A DNA stretch of 64,000 bases from Anastrepha obliqua (GCF_027943255.1 NC_072896.1:65924501-65988500), one strand, 5' to 3'; shown: positions 11,278-22,350, counted from the first letter of the stretch. The notes: generated from the sequence alone by a model not told the origin. Numbers and translations are program-made.

Positions 11278-11388
11278 TTAATTCCATATGAACCTCTCAT
11301 TGTGCAGCATATTTGTGAAGGCCGTTTCATCTTCGTCGCCGTCACAACCAGCATAAATCGCTATGAATATGAGCGGTGTGGTCGCCAT
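11278..11388 (-). CDS. Short open frame with signal-peptide-like start (uncertain)
   Basis: A 36-codon minus-strand frame starts at 11388 (context GCGATGG). It reads MATTPLIFIAIYAGCDG followed by an acidic stretch, DEDETAF. The first 15 residues could act as a secretion signal or a first exon. It starts about 120 bases downstream of a TATA/Inr-like pair at correct spacing. A splice-acceptor-like ccgcag lies downstream near 11205, but no convincing donor joins it. Not recognised; coding status is uncertain. Confidence 0.2.
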   Translation of the reverse strand: MATTPLIFIAIYAGCDGDEDETAFTNMLHNERFIWN

Positions 11389-11503
11389 CGCTATCGCCTT
11401 AGCCTTTGCAGTCGCGATTGCATGCTATTTATTGGTCTCAGCTCGCTTTTCGTACTGCATTTTTTTTTTACTTTACCGCTCGCTGGTGATTATGTGTGAT
11501 AAT

Positions 11504-11540
11504 CTCTGAAATTGCTGCAGTCAGGCGCGTATTTATATAA
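11504..11540 (-). promoter_or_regulatory. Candidate core promoter (TATA plus Inr), minus strand
   Basis: On the minus strand a TATATAAATA box occupies 11530-11539. A TTTCAGAG initiator-like sequence places the +1 A at 11507, 32 bases downstream, the normal spacing for an insect TATA promoter. The initiator matches only the first four bases of TCAGTY. No downstream element was recognised. Confidence 0.25.
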
Positions 11541-12943
11541 CCTGCCACATTTGCCATTTGCAACGCCTTCTCGCAGCCACGGCGACTGCTTACTCACTCT
11601 CCACTACCCAACCGGCAAATCAGCGGCGCCCTCAGTGAACTGTCATATGCACTACTGCGACTGCATCGCCATCTATTTTTCTTAAATTTCTCTGCGAGTC
11701 CGATTGTGCTTTTGTCCTCTTGCCAACCGAATACCCCTTCAATACATCCCATTCCCTTATTCAGCTACTTGTTCTGTTAATAGCATAAGACACCCTTCAC
11801 GCACTCTTTGTTGCCCCCCGTTCCAACACTGCTAACCAAGGTCTTTCTATCCACTCAATTCGCTTGCCTATCCGGCTCTTAACTCACTGGCCTAACTATG
11901 GAGGTACTTCTACGTTGAATATGTCTGTTTGCTTTTCATATTATTGACAGCAAATTAATGTGCCAGCCGCTTTCATTCAACCCAATTAAATTCGATTTCA
12001 AATTGGTTAATGAACTATACTTCTATACCGCTGATGCTGATTTGGCCATAAAAGGGAATGAGTTTGCCTTTTCACCTCTGTTATTATGGCGCTCAAATTT
12101 GGGATCGAAGCTGTCAAAAGCAATTCATAGGAATGTTTTCTTTGTGAAATAACTAAATAATTGAATGAATGGCGCCGCCCTAGTAAGTAAGTAAGTAAGT
12201 ACTTAAGTGTAAATAACTAAGTTTGTACATAGTGCCTGCTTATTACGAATTTAAAAGTTCTTCTCAGGTGGATTGCACATGAACAAAATCAATCGCTCAA
12301 TCGCTTTAGAATGTACGTACAGATAGATAAAAATCAAGACTTACATCAACTTACTGAACACTAAACTACAGATAAATACTACTCGTATGTTAAGCCCGGA
12401 ATGAAATTAACTAACAACTTTTCTTCTGCTTTTAATGTTCAATATTTCTTCTTATAAAAGTCTATAAAAGGCTATATAAATCCAAGTTTAAAAATGTATA
12501 CAAAAATTTTAAAAGAAGAAATTTTAAAATTTTTGGTATACTGCATTAATTATAATTTTTATATTTGGTATACTGCATTTTTTAATTTACATTTCAGTAT
12601 AATGAAGAGCAAGTTTGAAATCGCTAAAAGATTCCATTAATTTTTATAAATTTGTGTAGTTTTACTGCTTGAAGGTGTTGTGCATTTCCTCCTTACTTAC
12701 GTTTCCATATGGGAAGAGCTGAACTTAAAATTCCGCCTGGGATTCTACCAACTTCATTTTTGGCAAAATTAATGCCAATATCATTGCCAATCGGTGACTC
12801 TTTACCCATGGCTTTGCAAAAATTGGGTATAAATCTCCAAATATCTAAGAATTTAATATTTTAATACCGACGTGTATGCTGACAAGCACTGCTGCATTCA
12901 TTTCTAGGAATGTAGTCTAGTAGTCGTGTGTACGCTATATCTA
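11541..12943. other. Unassigned DNA with a TAAG microsatellite
   Basis: Moderate-GC sequence to about 11900, then AT-rich. A (TAAG)n microsatellite sits at 12182-12201. It could be the worn tail of an RTE-type retroelement, because a similar taagtaagta run follows the RTE fragment at 14490, but no coding remnant precedes it here. Confidence 0.4.
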
Positions 12944-13501
12944 CAGGGTTGTTAATATTCGACGGACCCATCTGGCAACCCTGTTTCTTTTGACAAAGAC
13001 GTCAGATCGCATAATGACATACCGCGTTAAAAGCATCAGTTCAAGCAGATTTTTACCATGGATTCAGTACACGCCACGAAAGTGCTCCCAAATTGTTGAA
13101 ATTTACATTCAACAAAAAAAGGCAATTGTGAAAACTCAACGTGCGTTAAATAATGTGAAAAGTGCGCCTTCTTAGAACACCATTAAACGTTTGTACGAAA
13201 GCTTTTCGACTGGAATTGCTCCTTTTAATCCAAAGAGGTCAAATCAAAACCGACCAACGCGATCGGATGAGATTATTGCTCCTGTACGGGCCAGTGCTGA
13301 GACGTCATCAAGGACATCCCAAAATCGCCGTTCTCAGCAGTTGGACATTGTTCGGACCACTTTACAACGAATTATCCGCATTGATTTGCATTCATTCCCG
13401 TATAAGATTCAATTAACGCAAAGATTATTGCCTGCGGACAAGCCTCGTCGATTGGAATGGGCCCAAAAAACACATGGGTCCGTCGAATATGGGCAACCCT
13501 G
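12944..13501 (+). mobile_element. Non-autonomous Tc/mariner element carrying only the transposase DNA-binding half
   Basis: The termini are inverted repeats flanked by TA. The left reads cagggttgttaatattcgac and the right, reversed, cagggttgcccatattcgac; both continue with ggacccat. The interior plus strand reads QIVEIYIQQKKAIVKTQRAL, then after one stop NTIKRLYESFS, then SRTSQNRRSQQLDIVRTTLQ, HSFPYKIQLTQRLLPADKPR and RLEWA. These are the two helix-turn-helix domains and linker of a DD41D-like transposase. The whole catalytic domain has been lost, with the right TIR following directly. The element is 558 bp. A nonsense codon at about 13172 interrupts even the remaining half. Confidence 0.8.
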
Positions 13502-13554
13502 TACCTCTTGAACAATCATTGGTAAGTTCTAACGAAAAACTAAAATGGACAAAT

Positions 13555-14500
13555 CTATATGTATGGATATCAAAATGATGGCGCCCGAAAATTTTACCAA
13601 AAAGTGAAGTGCCTGTCACAAGGTTGCTAATGGTTTCGCAAGGAGGGCAGAGATTGTGGAGGGAACACTTCTTCAAGTTGTTGGCAGGACGCAGAACCTT
13701 TGGAGCTGATATTCCGCAAGCCCCAATCAAGAATGATGGAGTGTCAATCCTGTCCCCTTAGTCTTGCCGAAGTGAGAGTTGCAATGCAGTAACTTAAAAA
13801 CACCAAAGCTGCCGGAGTTGATGGTCTGCCTGGAGAGCTTTTTAAAGCTGGCGGAGATGAGTTGGTAGGGAGCATTAACCGACTTATCGGCTTGATATAG
13901 CTAGCAGAAAGCATGCCTTTGTCCTATCATAAAGAAAGGTTACCAACGAACTGCGCCAACTATCGAGGGATCAGCCTTATCTCCATCGCATATAAAATTT
14001 TATCCTGCCTGCTAAGTGATAAATGGAAACCTTACGCCCAATCACTAACTGGGCCGTACCAGTGCGGTCGTTCCACCTTCTCTATGGCGTTGAAGCTTGG
14101 ACAGTCAAACAACCAGATGGAACAGCTCTTCGAGTTATCGGTACTTCGCAAGATTTTTGGTCCTGCTTGCGTAGATAACGGTTACCGCAGTCGAATGAAC
14201 CACGAGCCGCATTAACTTTACGGAGATATTGACATAGTCAAACGAGTCGCACTGTGGTGCGAATAAGGTGGCTAAGACATGTCGCCCGTATAGAACGAAC
14301 TGGTCTGGCAAAGAAGACACTTGAAACGGTATTTGGTGGTCGACGGCGAAGAGAACGTTCTCGTGTCCGGAGGAAGAACCAAATTGGAGATGACCTAACC
14401 TTCTCTCTAGAAAAGGTGTGCAGAAAACAGAGACACCTGGCGAAACATTATTCCGCAGGCTGTAATTCGATAACGGGTTGTTACGATCAAGTAAGTAAGT
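13555..14500 (+). pseudogene. RTE-like non-LTR retrotransposon fragment with RT core deleted
   Basis: The plus strand reads LKNTKAAGVDGLPGELFKAG, then NCANYRGISLISIAYKILSC and LTGPYQCGRS, the finger blocks of RTE-like reverse transcriptases. It then skips the palm and active site to the C-terminal SNNQMEQLFELSVLRKIFGP and YRSRMNHE, and, frameshifted, the RRRRERSRVRRKNQIGDDLT tail. The 3' end abuts a taagtaagta run near 14490, consistent with the short tandem repeats that terminate RTE elements. Several stops and frame changes are present. Confidence 0.75.
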
Positions 14501-14945
14501 ATAAAAATGATTGCTGTTCGTTAGTCTAGCTAAAACACAAAAACTTATTGACAGATTTAAATCTTGTTTTTTATTTATTAGCTATACTATTCGGATGGCT
14601 TATAAAAGAGTTGGCACCTGCTTGAAGAATTTGGTTTAATCATATTGATCACATAAATTTAAAATTACAATAAATATAAATATGTCAAATGGAATAGGCT
14701 TAATATCGGGTATATTTTTGAGATAAGCTGCCACTTGTTTGAAAAATTTAATTCAGTTATATTGATAGGATAAATGAAATATTACAAGATAAGTATCAAA
14801 CGAAAAATTTTTGAGAAAGCTTTATTAAACAATTTTTTATCAGGTTGCCGCCTTTCTAAAACTTCAAATGAAGAAAAACTCTGCAAAGTTTGATCTAAAC
14901 ATTTTTCAAAAAGGATACCACTCGCTAGATATTTTCAAATTTATA
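14501..14945. other. AT-rich DNA, nothing recognised
   Basis: A/T-rich with chance frames only. Two loosely similar ~150-bp stretches (14590-14750) mention the same tttgaagaatttgg-type motif but do not form a clear repeat. Confidence 0.35.
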
Positions 14946-16257
14946 CAAGGTGATGTTTTGCGATGTTTTTTGGCTGTAATTAAAAAAAAATGAAAAACTT
15001 TGATTCTTCTCGTGGATTATTTTTATTTTGTCTATTAATTTTTTTTGCATCAAGTCGAGAATATGATGTCATGTAAATGGCCGCCGCCACAGTTGATTGC
15101 CATTTAAGCCCTTTTTATGGCATTTTCCATCACTTTGGCCAAAACTTCCGGCGATAGGTGCTCACATTCTTGTCGGATATTGTCTTTAAGAGCTGCAAGA
15201 GTCTGAGGCTTGTTGACATAAACCCGCGACTTCAAAAAGCCACACAAAAAGAAGTCTGAAGCGGTCAAGTCAGGCGATCTTGCTGGCCAGTGCAAATCGC
15301 CAAAACGGGAGATTAGGCGCCTGGGAAATGCATCCTTCAGCATATCGGTTGTGGCACGTGCAGTGTGTGCCGTTGCACCGTCCTGTTGGAGCCACATGTT
15401 TTCCAATTCCAATTCATCAAGTTGCGGCAAAAAGAACTCGTTGATCATTGCTCTGTAGCGTTCACCATTCACAGTAACCGTTTGGCCCGCGACGTCTTCG
15501 AAAAAAAAAGGTCCGATGACTCCTCCAGCAAAAACAGCACACCATACAGTGACTTTGAGCGAGTGTAATGGCTCTTCGTGGGTTACACGCTGATTTTCAG
15601 TGCCGCAGAAGTGTAAATTTTGCTTATTTACGTACCCGCTAAGATGGAAATGGGCCTCATCACTCATGATTATTTTTGATGAAAAATCATCTTCCTCTTT
15701 GTGGTGATTAAGGATGGCTTGAGCGTATGTTAGACGCGATTGGCGGTCACCAGCTAACAGCTGATATACCGTCTGGACTTTGTACGGAAACATCTTCGAA
15801 TCCTGTACCAAAATTCGCTGTAAAGACCGTCGACTGATACCCATTTGCGTGGCACGTCGTCTGGTTAATGTCGACGGCGCTTCCATGACATCCTCGGCTA
15901 CAGCAGCAATATTCTCTGCAGAACGGCTACTCCGGGGTCTGCCACGCCTGGCAGCATCTCGTGTTGTGCCAGTCTCTTCGAGGTGAGCGGCTAAACGTCG
16001 CAGTGTTTCACCAGTAGGCATTGGACGGCGAGGAAATCTGCGACGAAATTGACGTTGTGCCAAAGTCACCGACCGATTATTGGTCAAATAAATAGTCAGC
16101 AATATTCCGCGATCTGGAGCAGTGTAGCGTAACATTCTTTATTAACGTGTATTTCGCATGTGTTTACTACACAAATGTCAAAACAGAACACACATTAGGG
16201 GCCAATCGCAAAATTTATAGCATTTTCTGATAGGAGGATTACTTTAGCGCCACCTGT
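14946..16257 (-). mobile_element. DD41D (rosa-type) mariner-like element, nearly intact
   Basis: A 343-codon transposase frame is flanked by about 120-150 bp of noncoding DNA on each side, giving the roughly 1.3 kb size usual for mariner-like elements. Candidate ends are aggtgatgttttgcg near 14948 and, reversed, aggtggcgctaaagt near 16255. They share only the first few bases, so the exact limits are uncertain. It is the only DNA transposon in the window whose transposase frame is essentially uninterrupted, suggesting a recent insertion. Confidence 0.75.
15104..16135 (-). CDS. DD41D mariner-like transposase with premature C-terminal stop
   Basis: Cut-and-paste transposase acting in the nucleus on its own terminal repeats. 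Residues 1-60 form a first helix-turn-helix (TLAQRQFRRRFPRRPMP). A GRPRS hinge at 65-69 precedes a second helix-turn-helix (about 75-110, ENIAAVAEDV and RRRATQMGISRRSLQRIL). The RNase H-fold domain follows with catalytic aspartates at 159 (IIMSDEAHF), 252 (WLQQDGATAHTA) and 294 (SPDLTASDFF). Exactly 41 residues separate the last two, the DD41D signature described from Ceratitis rosa. The frame stops after NAIKRA. If the TAA were sense, the same frame would continue MAINCGGGHLHDIIFST to a stop at 15050-15052, the usual family ending. So this copy appears to have one nonsense change about 18 codons early and may be partly functional or dead. Confidence 0.88.
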   Translation of the reverse strand: MLRYTAPDRGILLTIYLTNNRSVTLAQRQFRRRFPRRPMPTGETLRRLAAHLEETGTTRDAARRGRPRSSRSAENIAAVAEDVMEAPSTLTRRRATQMGISRRSLQRILVQDSKMFPYKVQTVYQLLAGDRQSRLTYAQAILNHHKEEDDFSSKIIMSDEAHFHLSGYVNKQNLHFCGTENQRVTHEEPLHSLKVTVWCAVFAGGVIGPFFFEDVAGQTVTVNGERYRAMINEFFLPQLDELELENMWLQQDGATAHTARATTDMLKDAFPRRLISRFGDLHWPARSPDLTASDFFLCGFLKSRVYVNKPQTLAALKDNIRQECEHLSPEVLAKVMENAIKRA

Positions 16258-18270
16258 TACTAATGGTGTTTCGTAATGTTATGATCGGTTAATTTGGTAA
16301 ATGTGTTTGCGATTCCATGTTAACTGGTGAAAGTATTTTCAGATTTATTCTATGTTGAAAACTTAGGATTGGACTTTTTTAAAATGATTCTTTTCAACAT
16401 TTACAAAATTGTTTTTTTTTTTTTTAATTTTTCAGTTTTGTTGAAAAATATTTTTTATGTCATTATTGAAAAACGTCTCCCTCTGACTTTTTTCCAGTTA
16501 TATTTATTTAATATTTCGCCGGGCATGGCAAACCAATTCTTAGAGGAATTTACGAAAATGTTCAAAATTCTTCGATCATTTGACATGGAATTGCCCAACT
16601 ATCACTCTTTGACATTTCAAGAGGAAAGGCCCGGAATGTGTTGCAGGGCAAAGTAAACTAGCATCTTGAATCACTTTTATCTTACGCAAAGTCCACGGAT
16701 AATCTTTAAGCATGGAAAATTGTATGTAACTTGCTCAAGACTTGGTACTCCTGATGAATTGTTCGGTTCTGGGCCGAATGGGAAGACCAAAAATGTTCAC
16801 TGCACTCATTAATACATAAAATTAATAAAACTAATTTCGTTTAATATTTTTCTAATTGTTTGTTGTTACTTTAGCTATTTGCAGCACATGTTGAGTATTA
16901 GTTAGTCCCTTCATAAGAATAAATTGCCATTCGAAGGCGACTCAAATTGTAAAGCCCTCGAATCCGCGCAACTAAAATTTAAGAGCAAACTCGGTTAACA
17001 ACAACCAACGCGTTTAAAAATTGCAGTTTCTGTGTACCAGCAGGATTGGCTGCAAAGGCCATCTACGGAATAACCTGGAAGTTAAGTTTACAAATTGGTT
17101 GTTCATCTTTCGTAATTATTTTATTATAGTCTCTTTCTATGTTAGCTTCCAAAATAAATGGGCATAGCATTCGCTATACACAAATATGTATATTTCATTT
17201 TATCACCTGCTCTCTCGACTGCCTACCGACAAACGCCATATCAAAATTTAAACAAGTATTGATGTGACTAAATATATATGTATGTAAGGTGCTCATAATT
17301 CTACTTCAAATTGCTATCTACCGCAATAAGGAAAATAACTTCTGTATGTGCTGAGATTACAATCATATAATCACTTTCCGCTACATACCTACACACACAC
17401 ATTATGAAAAGGCAGCGCTACTAAGAGTTTACGCTCAACATAAAATTGATTAGAAGTAATTTCATGTAAGATAATATTGATATTGAGGCAAACGCCACCA
17501 CTGATCGAAGAGGAGTACCAGCAACAGTGAATTTAACAATATATAATTTTCCAAGTATGCGTATGTGTATCGCAGAATAACAAGCGCAATTTGCAATTGC
17601 ACAATGATTAATTCATATTCTATTTCCAACACCTCAGCGGAGTGTTAAAATTAAGATCCAAAGGTAACAAACTAAAGCTTTTCAGACCAAAGCTATCATT
17701 AAGGGGGGGCTGCAATTTAATATAGGATAACAAATGTGCAATATAAATATAGTGGAGGTAAAAAAAAGATCAGTACAAAATGTGAGGCTGAGGTGGAGGA
17801 ATTTAATGCCGCAAGAGTGAGTCAGAAAACATTAAGGACGTCGCTATCTTCGGCTGTGCTCAGGGCTGGATACGATTTTTTAAATGAAAGTCAAATTCTA
17901 CAATATTTTATCAGATATTTTTTTCCACATTAAAAAAGTATTAGATTTGTTTAGAAAGGAAAATTTTGGAGACGAATATGAGCTAACGTTGTGCGCTTAG
18001 CTCGTAGTGGTTTGGTTTAATTGAGAAAGCTCGGCGGCTTTCTGTAATAACCTGATTATAACAACAAGAAATGAGAAGCGTATGCTTTTAATTTATTATT
18101 TCATAAGCGGGATTAAAGTTACGGGCGAACAAAATAATAAACAAGTATGACAAATTGATAAATAACAAAAAATAGTCTAGTGGTTAATAACGGAGTATTA
18201 CTACTAAGACACGTACGAGGATACAAAAGAGTAGTGATCAACACAATAACAAATCAATATATGCATACTA
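16258..18270. other. AT-rich DNA, nothing recognised
   Basis: Includes a 109-codon plus frame at 16327-16656 whose last third looks protein-like but matches nothing I know, and short CA- and TA-rich runs (17387-17400). No transposon ends were found. Confidence 0.4.
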
Positions 18271-18727
18271 GGGCGGGTCGATTTAAAAATCGCTATTTGC
18301 TCTGTGAAAATCGTATTCTAGGGATCAAAATAAGAAACTTTGCCGAAGGAACCATACCTTTAAAACGAATTCTGATGCCCTCCAATTTGGGTCGAACGAA
18401 AAATCCAACTTTGACCCATTTAGAGTGCTCCAATCGAGTCCAAATGTATGACCGACCCCCACTAACTTTGGACGGCCGATCCACCCATGCCAGTGGCACA
18501 CCCCCTGGAACTCTCCTGGGGGGTTCCCCATACAATAATTTCGAAATATCACCATTTTTGGCCTTTGCATGAGAAAAGAAACTAAAAAGTTCGACCCAAA
18601 TTGGGGGGCATCAGAATTCGTTTTAGAGGTATGGTTCCTTCGGCAAAATTTCTTATTTTGATCCCTAGAATATGATTTTCACAGAGCAATGGGCGATTTT
18701 TTTGCCTCCCCACAAATCGACCCGGCC
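18271..18727. mobile_element. Fold-back MITE with long inverted arms and TA target duplication
   Basis: The two arms, about 18271-18397 and 18589-18727, are near-perfect reverse complements. Examples are gggcgggtcgattt against ggccgggtcgattt, and ggaaccatacctttaaaacg against its complement; the right arm carries a few extra bases. They enclose a loop of about 190 bp. Both ends abut TA (18269-18270 and 18728-18729). No part encodes a recognisable protein and frames through it are fortuitous. The transcript would fold into a long hairpin. The mobilising transposase is not evident; the TA target suggests a Tc1/mariner-type source. Confidence 0.85.
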
Positions 18728-18729
18728 TA

Positions 18730-19386
18730 ATGCACACATAGAGATCAGAGTTTAAGTTTGCGAAAATTATTCTGTTTCTTATTTTTATAATCATAATCAT
18801 ACAATCAAGTACTGCTTCACAATTATGTGTGAAAAAAAGGGAAATTATTATTGCTGTCGCCAAAAATGATTCGCCACCAAATCTAGTGATTATGGGCTAA
18901 TGGGTTTTTTGCCAGCTTCTTCTAAAGTGTGTTGGTCTTCTCAATGGTAGTACCGAAAGAAATAATCTTTTATTCCCATTATAGTCGAGACTTAGCCCTA
19001 AGCATAACTTCTCTATGTTGAAAATACCATTTCAATTAGTAAACCATGACTGTATTTTTTCTATGTTTAAAGTATGTTTTGGATTCTCTAATAGTTCTTT
19101 TAAGCTTATCAGTTACCTTGTAGGAAGAACTCAAAAGTTGTTCAATCCGGTGTGCCGTAATCTGCTATATTCTGGCTTACGTACGCCTTTAGAGACAATT
19201 AGAAATTAGCTGTTCAACTAATTTTACCTCACATAACGTACTCTGCGTTTGTTTAAAGCAAACTTGACTCTATCTCTTATCACAAAATTGGCATTGCGTT
19301 CAATAATTTAACGCGTTATGTCTATGGCCTAAAATAATATGGCCACATCTCTCCCTGGAAAAGAATTATTCTTGGTTTGCAGCTTC
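18730..19386. other. AT-rich DNA, nothing recognised
   Basis: Chance frames only; no ends or repeats recognised. Confidence 0.35.
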
Positions 19387-19388
19387 TA

Positions 19389-20489
19389 AGATGTCCAATA
19401 AGTTTTGCAGATCGATAAGAGAAATACAATTTTATGATTCGAAATGCGCTTTATTAGTCAACATAGTCCTCCTGAACATGAATACACATTTTCCAACGAG
19501 ATTCCAATTTACGAATTTCCTGAGTGAAAAGCTGAAGGGCTACAAAATTCGCTTTTCACGCATTAATTTTTTAGGTCTGAAAACAGATGGAAGTCGCGAC
19601 GGGCAAAATCTGACGAATACGGTTAATGCTCCAACAATTCGAACCTTAATTCTTGGATTTTAGAGAAATATTTTTTTTTCTTTTGCAAACTGGATCTTTT
19701 TCCGAAAATTGTTTGCTTCAGCTGATCTAAAAGATTGCAATAATATTCAGAATTTATTGTTTTACCAGTTTGCAAGTAATACACACACAAAATTCCTGAC
19801 ACATCCCCAAAAACCGACCCTAACACCTTCTTGACCAATTTTTAACCACACGAACTCGTTTCGGAGCCAGAGAACCAGGTTTAAACCAATTTTGATTTAG
19901 AATCATGATAGTAGACCAAAGTTTCATCCCTAATGGTGAATCGATGCACGAAATTCACTCTATACTTTCGAAAGTGCTCTACTTTCTTAGCGAATGCAGC
20001 ACCATTGAGTTCACAGCTTTCTGAAACCCAATACTTCAGTCAAAATATTCCTAACACTGCACAATGAGATGCCTGGGGCTTCTACTAAATCTATTTCAGT
20101 CACTTGATGATTTTTTAATACGATATCCTGTATTTTTTCCACGATTTCTGGTGTTCTGGTTGATTTTGGACGTCCTTGACGTGGATCGTCTGCAAGGCTT
20201 GTACGACCACGTCAAATTCAGCAACCTATCTTTCTACTGTCCTAATTGATGGCGAAAAATATCTATACACTTTCAGCATTCCTTCATAAATTTCATTTGC
20301 TTTTAAGCGAAAAATAAAAATTCAATCACTGAACGATTCTTGATGTGTTCTATTGTACAAAATACTCTGACACTTCGGTACTAAATGGCTTGTAATCAAA
20401 AAAATGAATTGACAAGTTGACATGAAACTTCACTTACATTCATACGAAGAGTGTACCAACATAACAAAAACACTTATTGAACAAACTAG
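19389..20489 (-). pseudogene. Decayed DD34D mariner (irritans-like)
   Basis: On the minus strand, in changing frames, one can read KVYRYFSPSIRTVERWLLNL (end of the DNA-binding half), YYLQTGKTINSEYYCNLLDQ, SSLQKKK, and RIKVRIV or ELRFELLEH. A poorly preserved C-terminus follows, ending LVGKCVFMFRRTML. This order and the TGKTINSEYYCNLL block are typical of irritans-subfamily mariners. The ends resemble each other (agatgtccaataagtttt and, reversed, tagtttgttcaataagtgtt) and abut TA. The HQDNAP-type second aspartate block could not be found and multiple frameshifts are present, so the copy is dead. Confidence 0.6.
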
Positions 20490-20572
20490 TAGAAACTAAA
20501 CATCATGCCGAAATATCTTTTTGATAAACTAAAATTAACAGGCAACAAATTCTGATTATCGCCAAAATATTA

Positions 20573-21081
20573 TTGGGTATGGTAATATAGTAAGTTTCCG
20601 CTCTCGTAAAAGTGGTGTCGCGGCTGATACTATTTTTGTGCTCGTTTTATTATTACTGGTGATTTGAAGGTGTATATACCTATGTCTCGATCGCAGGGCT
20701 CGATCTATATTATTATGATAACCCTAAGCGTCGAAAAAGTTGGAGCCTGCCAGGTGAACCAAGTCCATAGACAGCGAAAATATTCAGTCCCTCTTGCCGT
20801 ATTCCCCAGACATTGCAACTTTGGATTACCATCGGTTGTGATCAATGCAGTCAGCCCTTATTGGACAGCGGTTCACTTCTTACGAGAACATCGCAAACTG
20901 GCTCAATGAATGGATCAAGGACTCGAATTTTTCATCAGAGCAATCCGTATACTGCCTGAAAGAGGGAGTAAGGTTGTAGCTTCCAATAGCACACACTTCA
21001 CACAACATCATGTATTATTTAATTGTTTAAATAGTTCGTAACTTTGGCTAAGAAAAGACGGAAACTTATTCCCATACCCAA
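20573..21081 (+). mobile_element. Internally deleted mariner with matched TIRs
   Basis: The TIRs are ttgggtatggtaatatagtaagtttccg at the left and, reversed from the right, ttgggtatgggaataagtttccg. Each is preceded by TA. Inside, one plus frame reads IYYYDNPKRRKSWSLPGEPS and another, after a deletion, LLPYSPDIATLDYH, then QSALIGQRFTSYENIANWLN and EWIKDSNF. These are the parts of a DD34D mariner transposase before and after the middle of its catalytic domain. The last catalytic block is altered (normally SPDLAPSD). It is about 510 bp, some 60 percent shorter than an intact mariner. Confidence 0.75.
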
Positions 21082-21083
21082 TA

Positions 21084-21210
21084 CATTCCTTGTCCGGCAT
21101 TATTAAAAACGCGTTTAAAATGCCTGGGAGCCCCATTGTTTGACGGTCTGGAGGTCGTCTCAAAAGCGGATCTCCCAGCGCTGCTTAAATTTGCCAAAAG
21201 CGATGACATC
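21084..21210 (+). pseudogene. C-terminal tail of a LOA/I-like ORF2
   Basis: One frame reads CPALLKTRLKCLGAPLFDGL and then EVVSKADLPALLKFAKS. It aligns block by block with the extreme C-terminus of the intact ORF2 at 59 kb (CPALWRDRMLTLGKPLFESL and DVNNLIRFLN). It starts immediately after the right TA of the mariner at 20573-21081, so that mariner may have landed in this retroelement. The expected matching upstream part was not recognised left of it. Confidence 0.6.
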
Positions 21211-22129
21211 CTACATGATGTCTACTTTCGGTATTCACAGAAGTCGGTCTACATCTGGTATCGCTAGGGACCAAAAGGTCTATGCGTGGCTTGCTGCCAA
21301 CCAGGCTAACCTATCCGAACCTATCTTTCTGCATGAAAGATGCGGTTGCAATTTAACTGTTCTCCTGCCTGTTGGTTTCGTTTCCTTTATACTTGTATAT
21401 ACATAGATGTATATGCCTATATATATAATTTTTATTATTTATAATAATAAACACTGCAAAAACATATTAATACCAAGTACCAAGCTTGAAAACTATCAAG
21501 TAAAAATCCTACCTGCTACGGAAAAAAACCGAGCGCTTCCTTCCAGTAGAGATATCGAGAAATAGCCTAACAAAATATCAACCTTGGCGTAGCATAGCTG
21601 TGTTTAAGAAAACGACGATGCAGATGGATGTAATCAAAAGAGAAGACAGGAGCCAAGAGGTAGGCACATAGGCCTTCATGCCTACAAGTAATCGTTTTCA
21701 TTTTAGTCTGTAGTCGAATAAGGAAATTTATGCAAAGCTAAGCTAATGCTACTCAGAAAATCACTGGCGGTGATGTAAGGAGTAGCATCTATTTCACTGC
21801 GAGTTGTAAACTAGAGAGAAAGACAAAGTCCCTTAAATAATTACTGTCTTAATTATTTGGGATAACGAGTAACGTGTACACGATTTCTGCCGGTATATGT
21901 GCCGCTTGGTTGAAATTTTTAATGGAATCGCCAAAAGACTAGTGGTACGCCAAATGGCGTTCACTTTAGTTATGATTTCTCATTATTTATCATTATGGCT
22001 TATATACTTATATATACTAATATCATAAATTACATATCTATCTTTTATTATATAAGAAAGCCGTTAGTTAAGTTTAGGATAAGAAAAAGAATAAAACCAT
22101 GAAATAGAAAATAAGAAAGTTACTTGTAA
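21211..22129. other. Possible retroelement 3' untranslated tail, then AT-rich DNA
   Basis: The first 200 bp may continue the LOA-like fragment's 3' untranslated region. The rest is AT-rich without recognisable content. Confidence 0.3.
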
Positions 22130-22350
22130 AATATAACGGAAAACGCCCTTACCTCGGTCATATCGTCCGAATGGATACAAACGCTCCGGCTCTGAAAGTA
22201 TTCGATGCGGTACCAGCTGGTGGTAGTAGAGGAAGTGGAAGGTCTCCTCTGCGTTGGAAAGATCAGATCCTGATAGTAATTCCATGGGGAGATAACAATA
22301 TAGCAAAAGAAGAATGCACCCTTTTAGCGGGACACCTTTAAGTTTAAAGA
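22130..22350 (+). pseudogene. RTE-like C-terminal fragment
   Basis: The plus strand reads RPYLGHIVRMDTNAPALKVF and then GSRGSGRSPLRWKDQI. This corresponds to the RWLGHVVRMD and GRPPLRWKDQ C-terminal motifs of RTE-like non-LTR elements, the same region seen near 14300. Only about 65 codons are present and no RT core precedes it. Confidence 0.6.

Noticed and set aside
16327..16656. 109-codon plus frame with a protein-like last third (MANQFLEEFTKMFKILRSFD)
   Set aside because: The first two thirds are low-complexity hydrophobic translation of AT-rich DNA, no family is recognised, and there is no supporting promoter or homologue in the window.
18180..18863. Several overlapping 80-130 codon frames on both strands
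   Set aside because: They run through the fold-back MITE arms and mirror each other; they are by-products of the inverted repeat.
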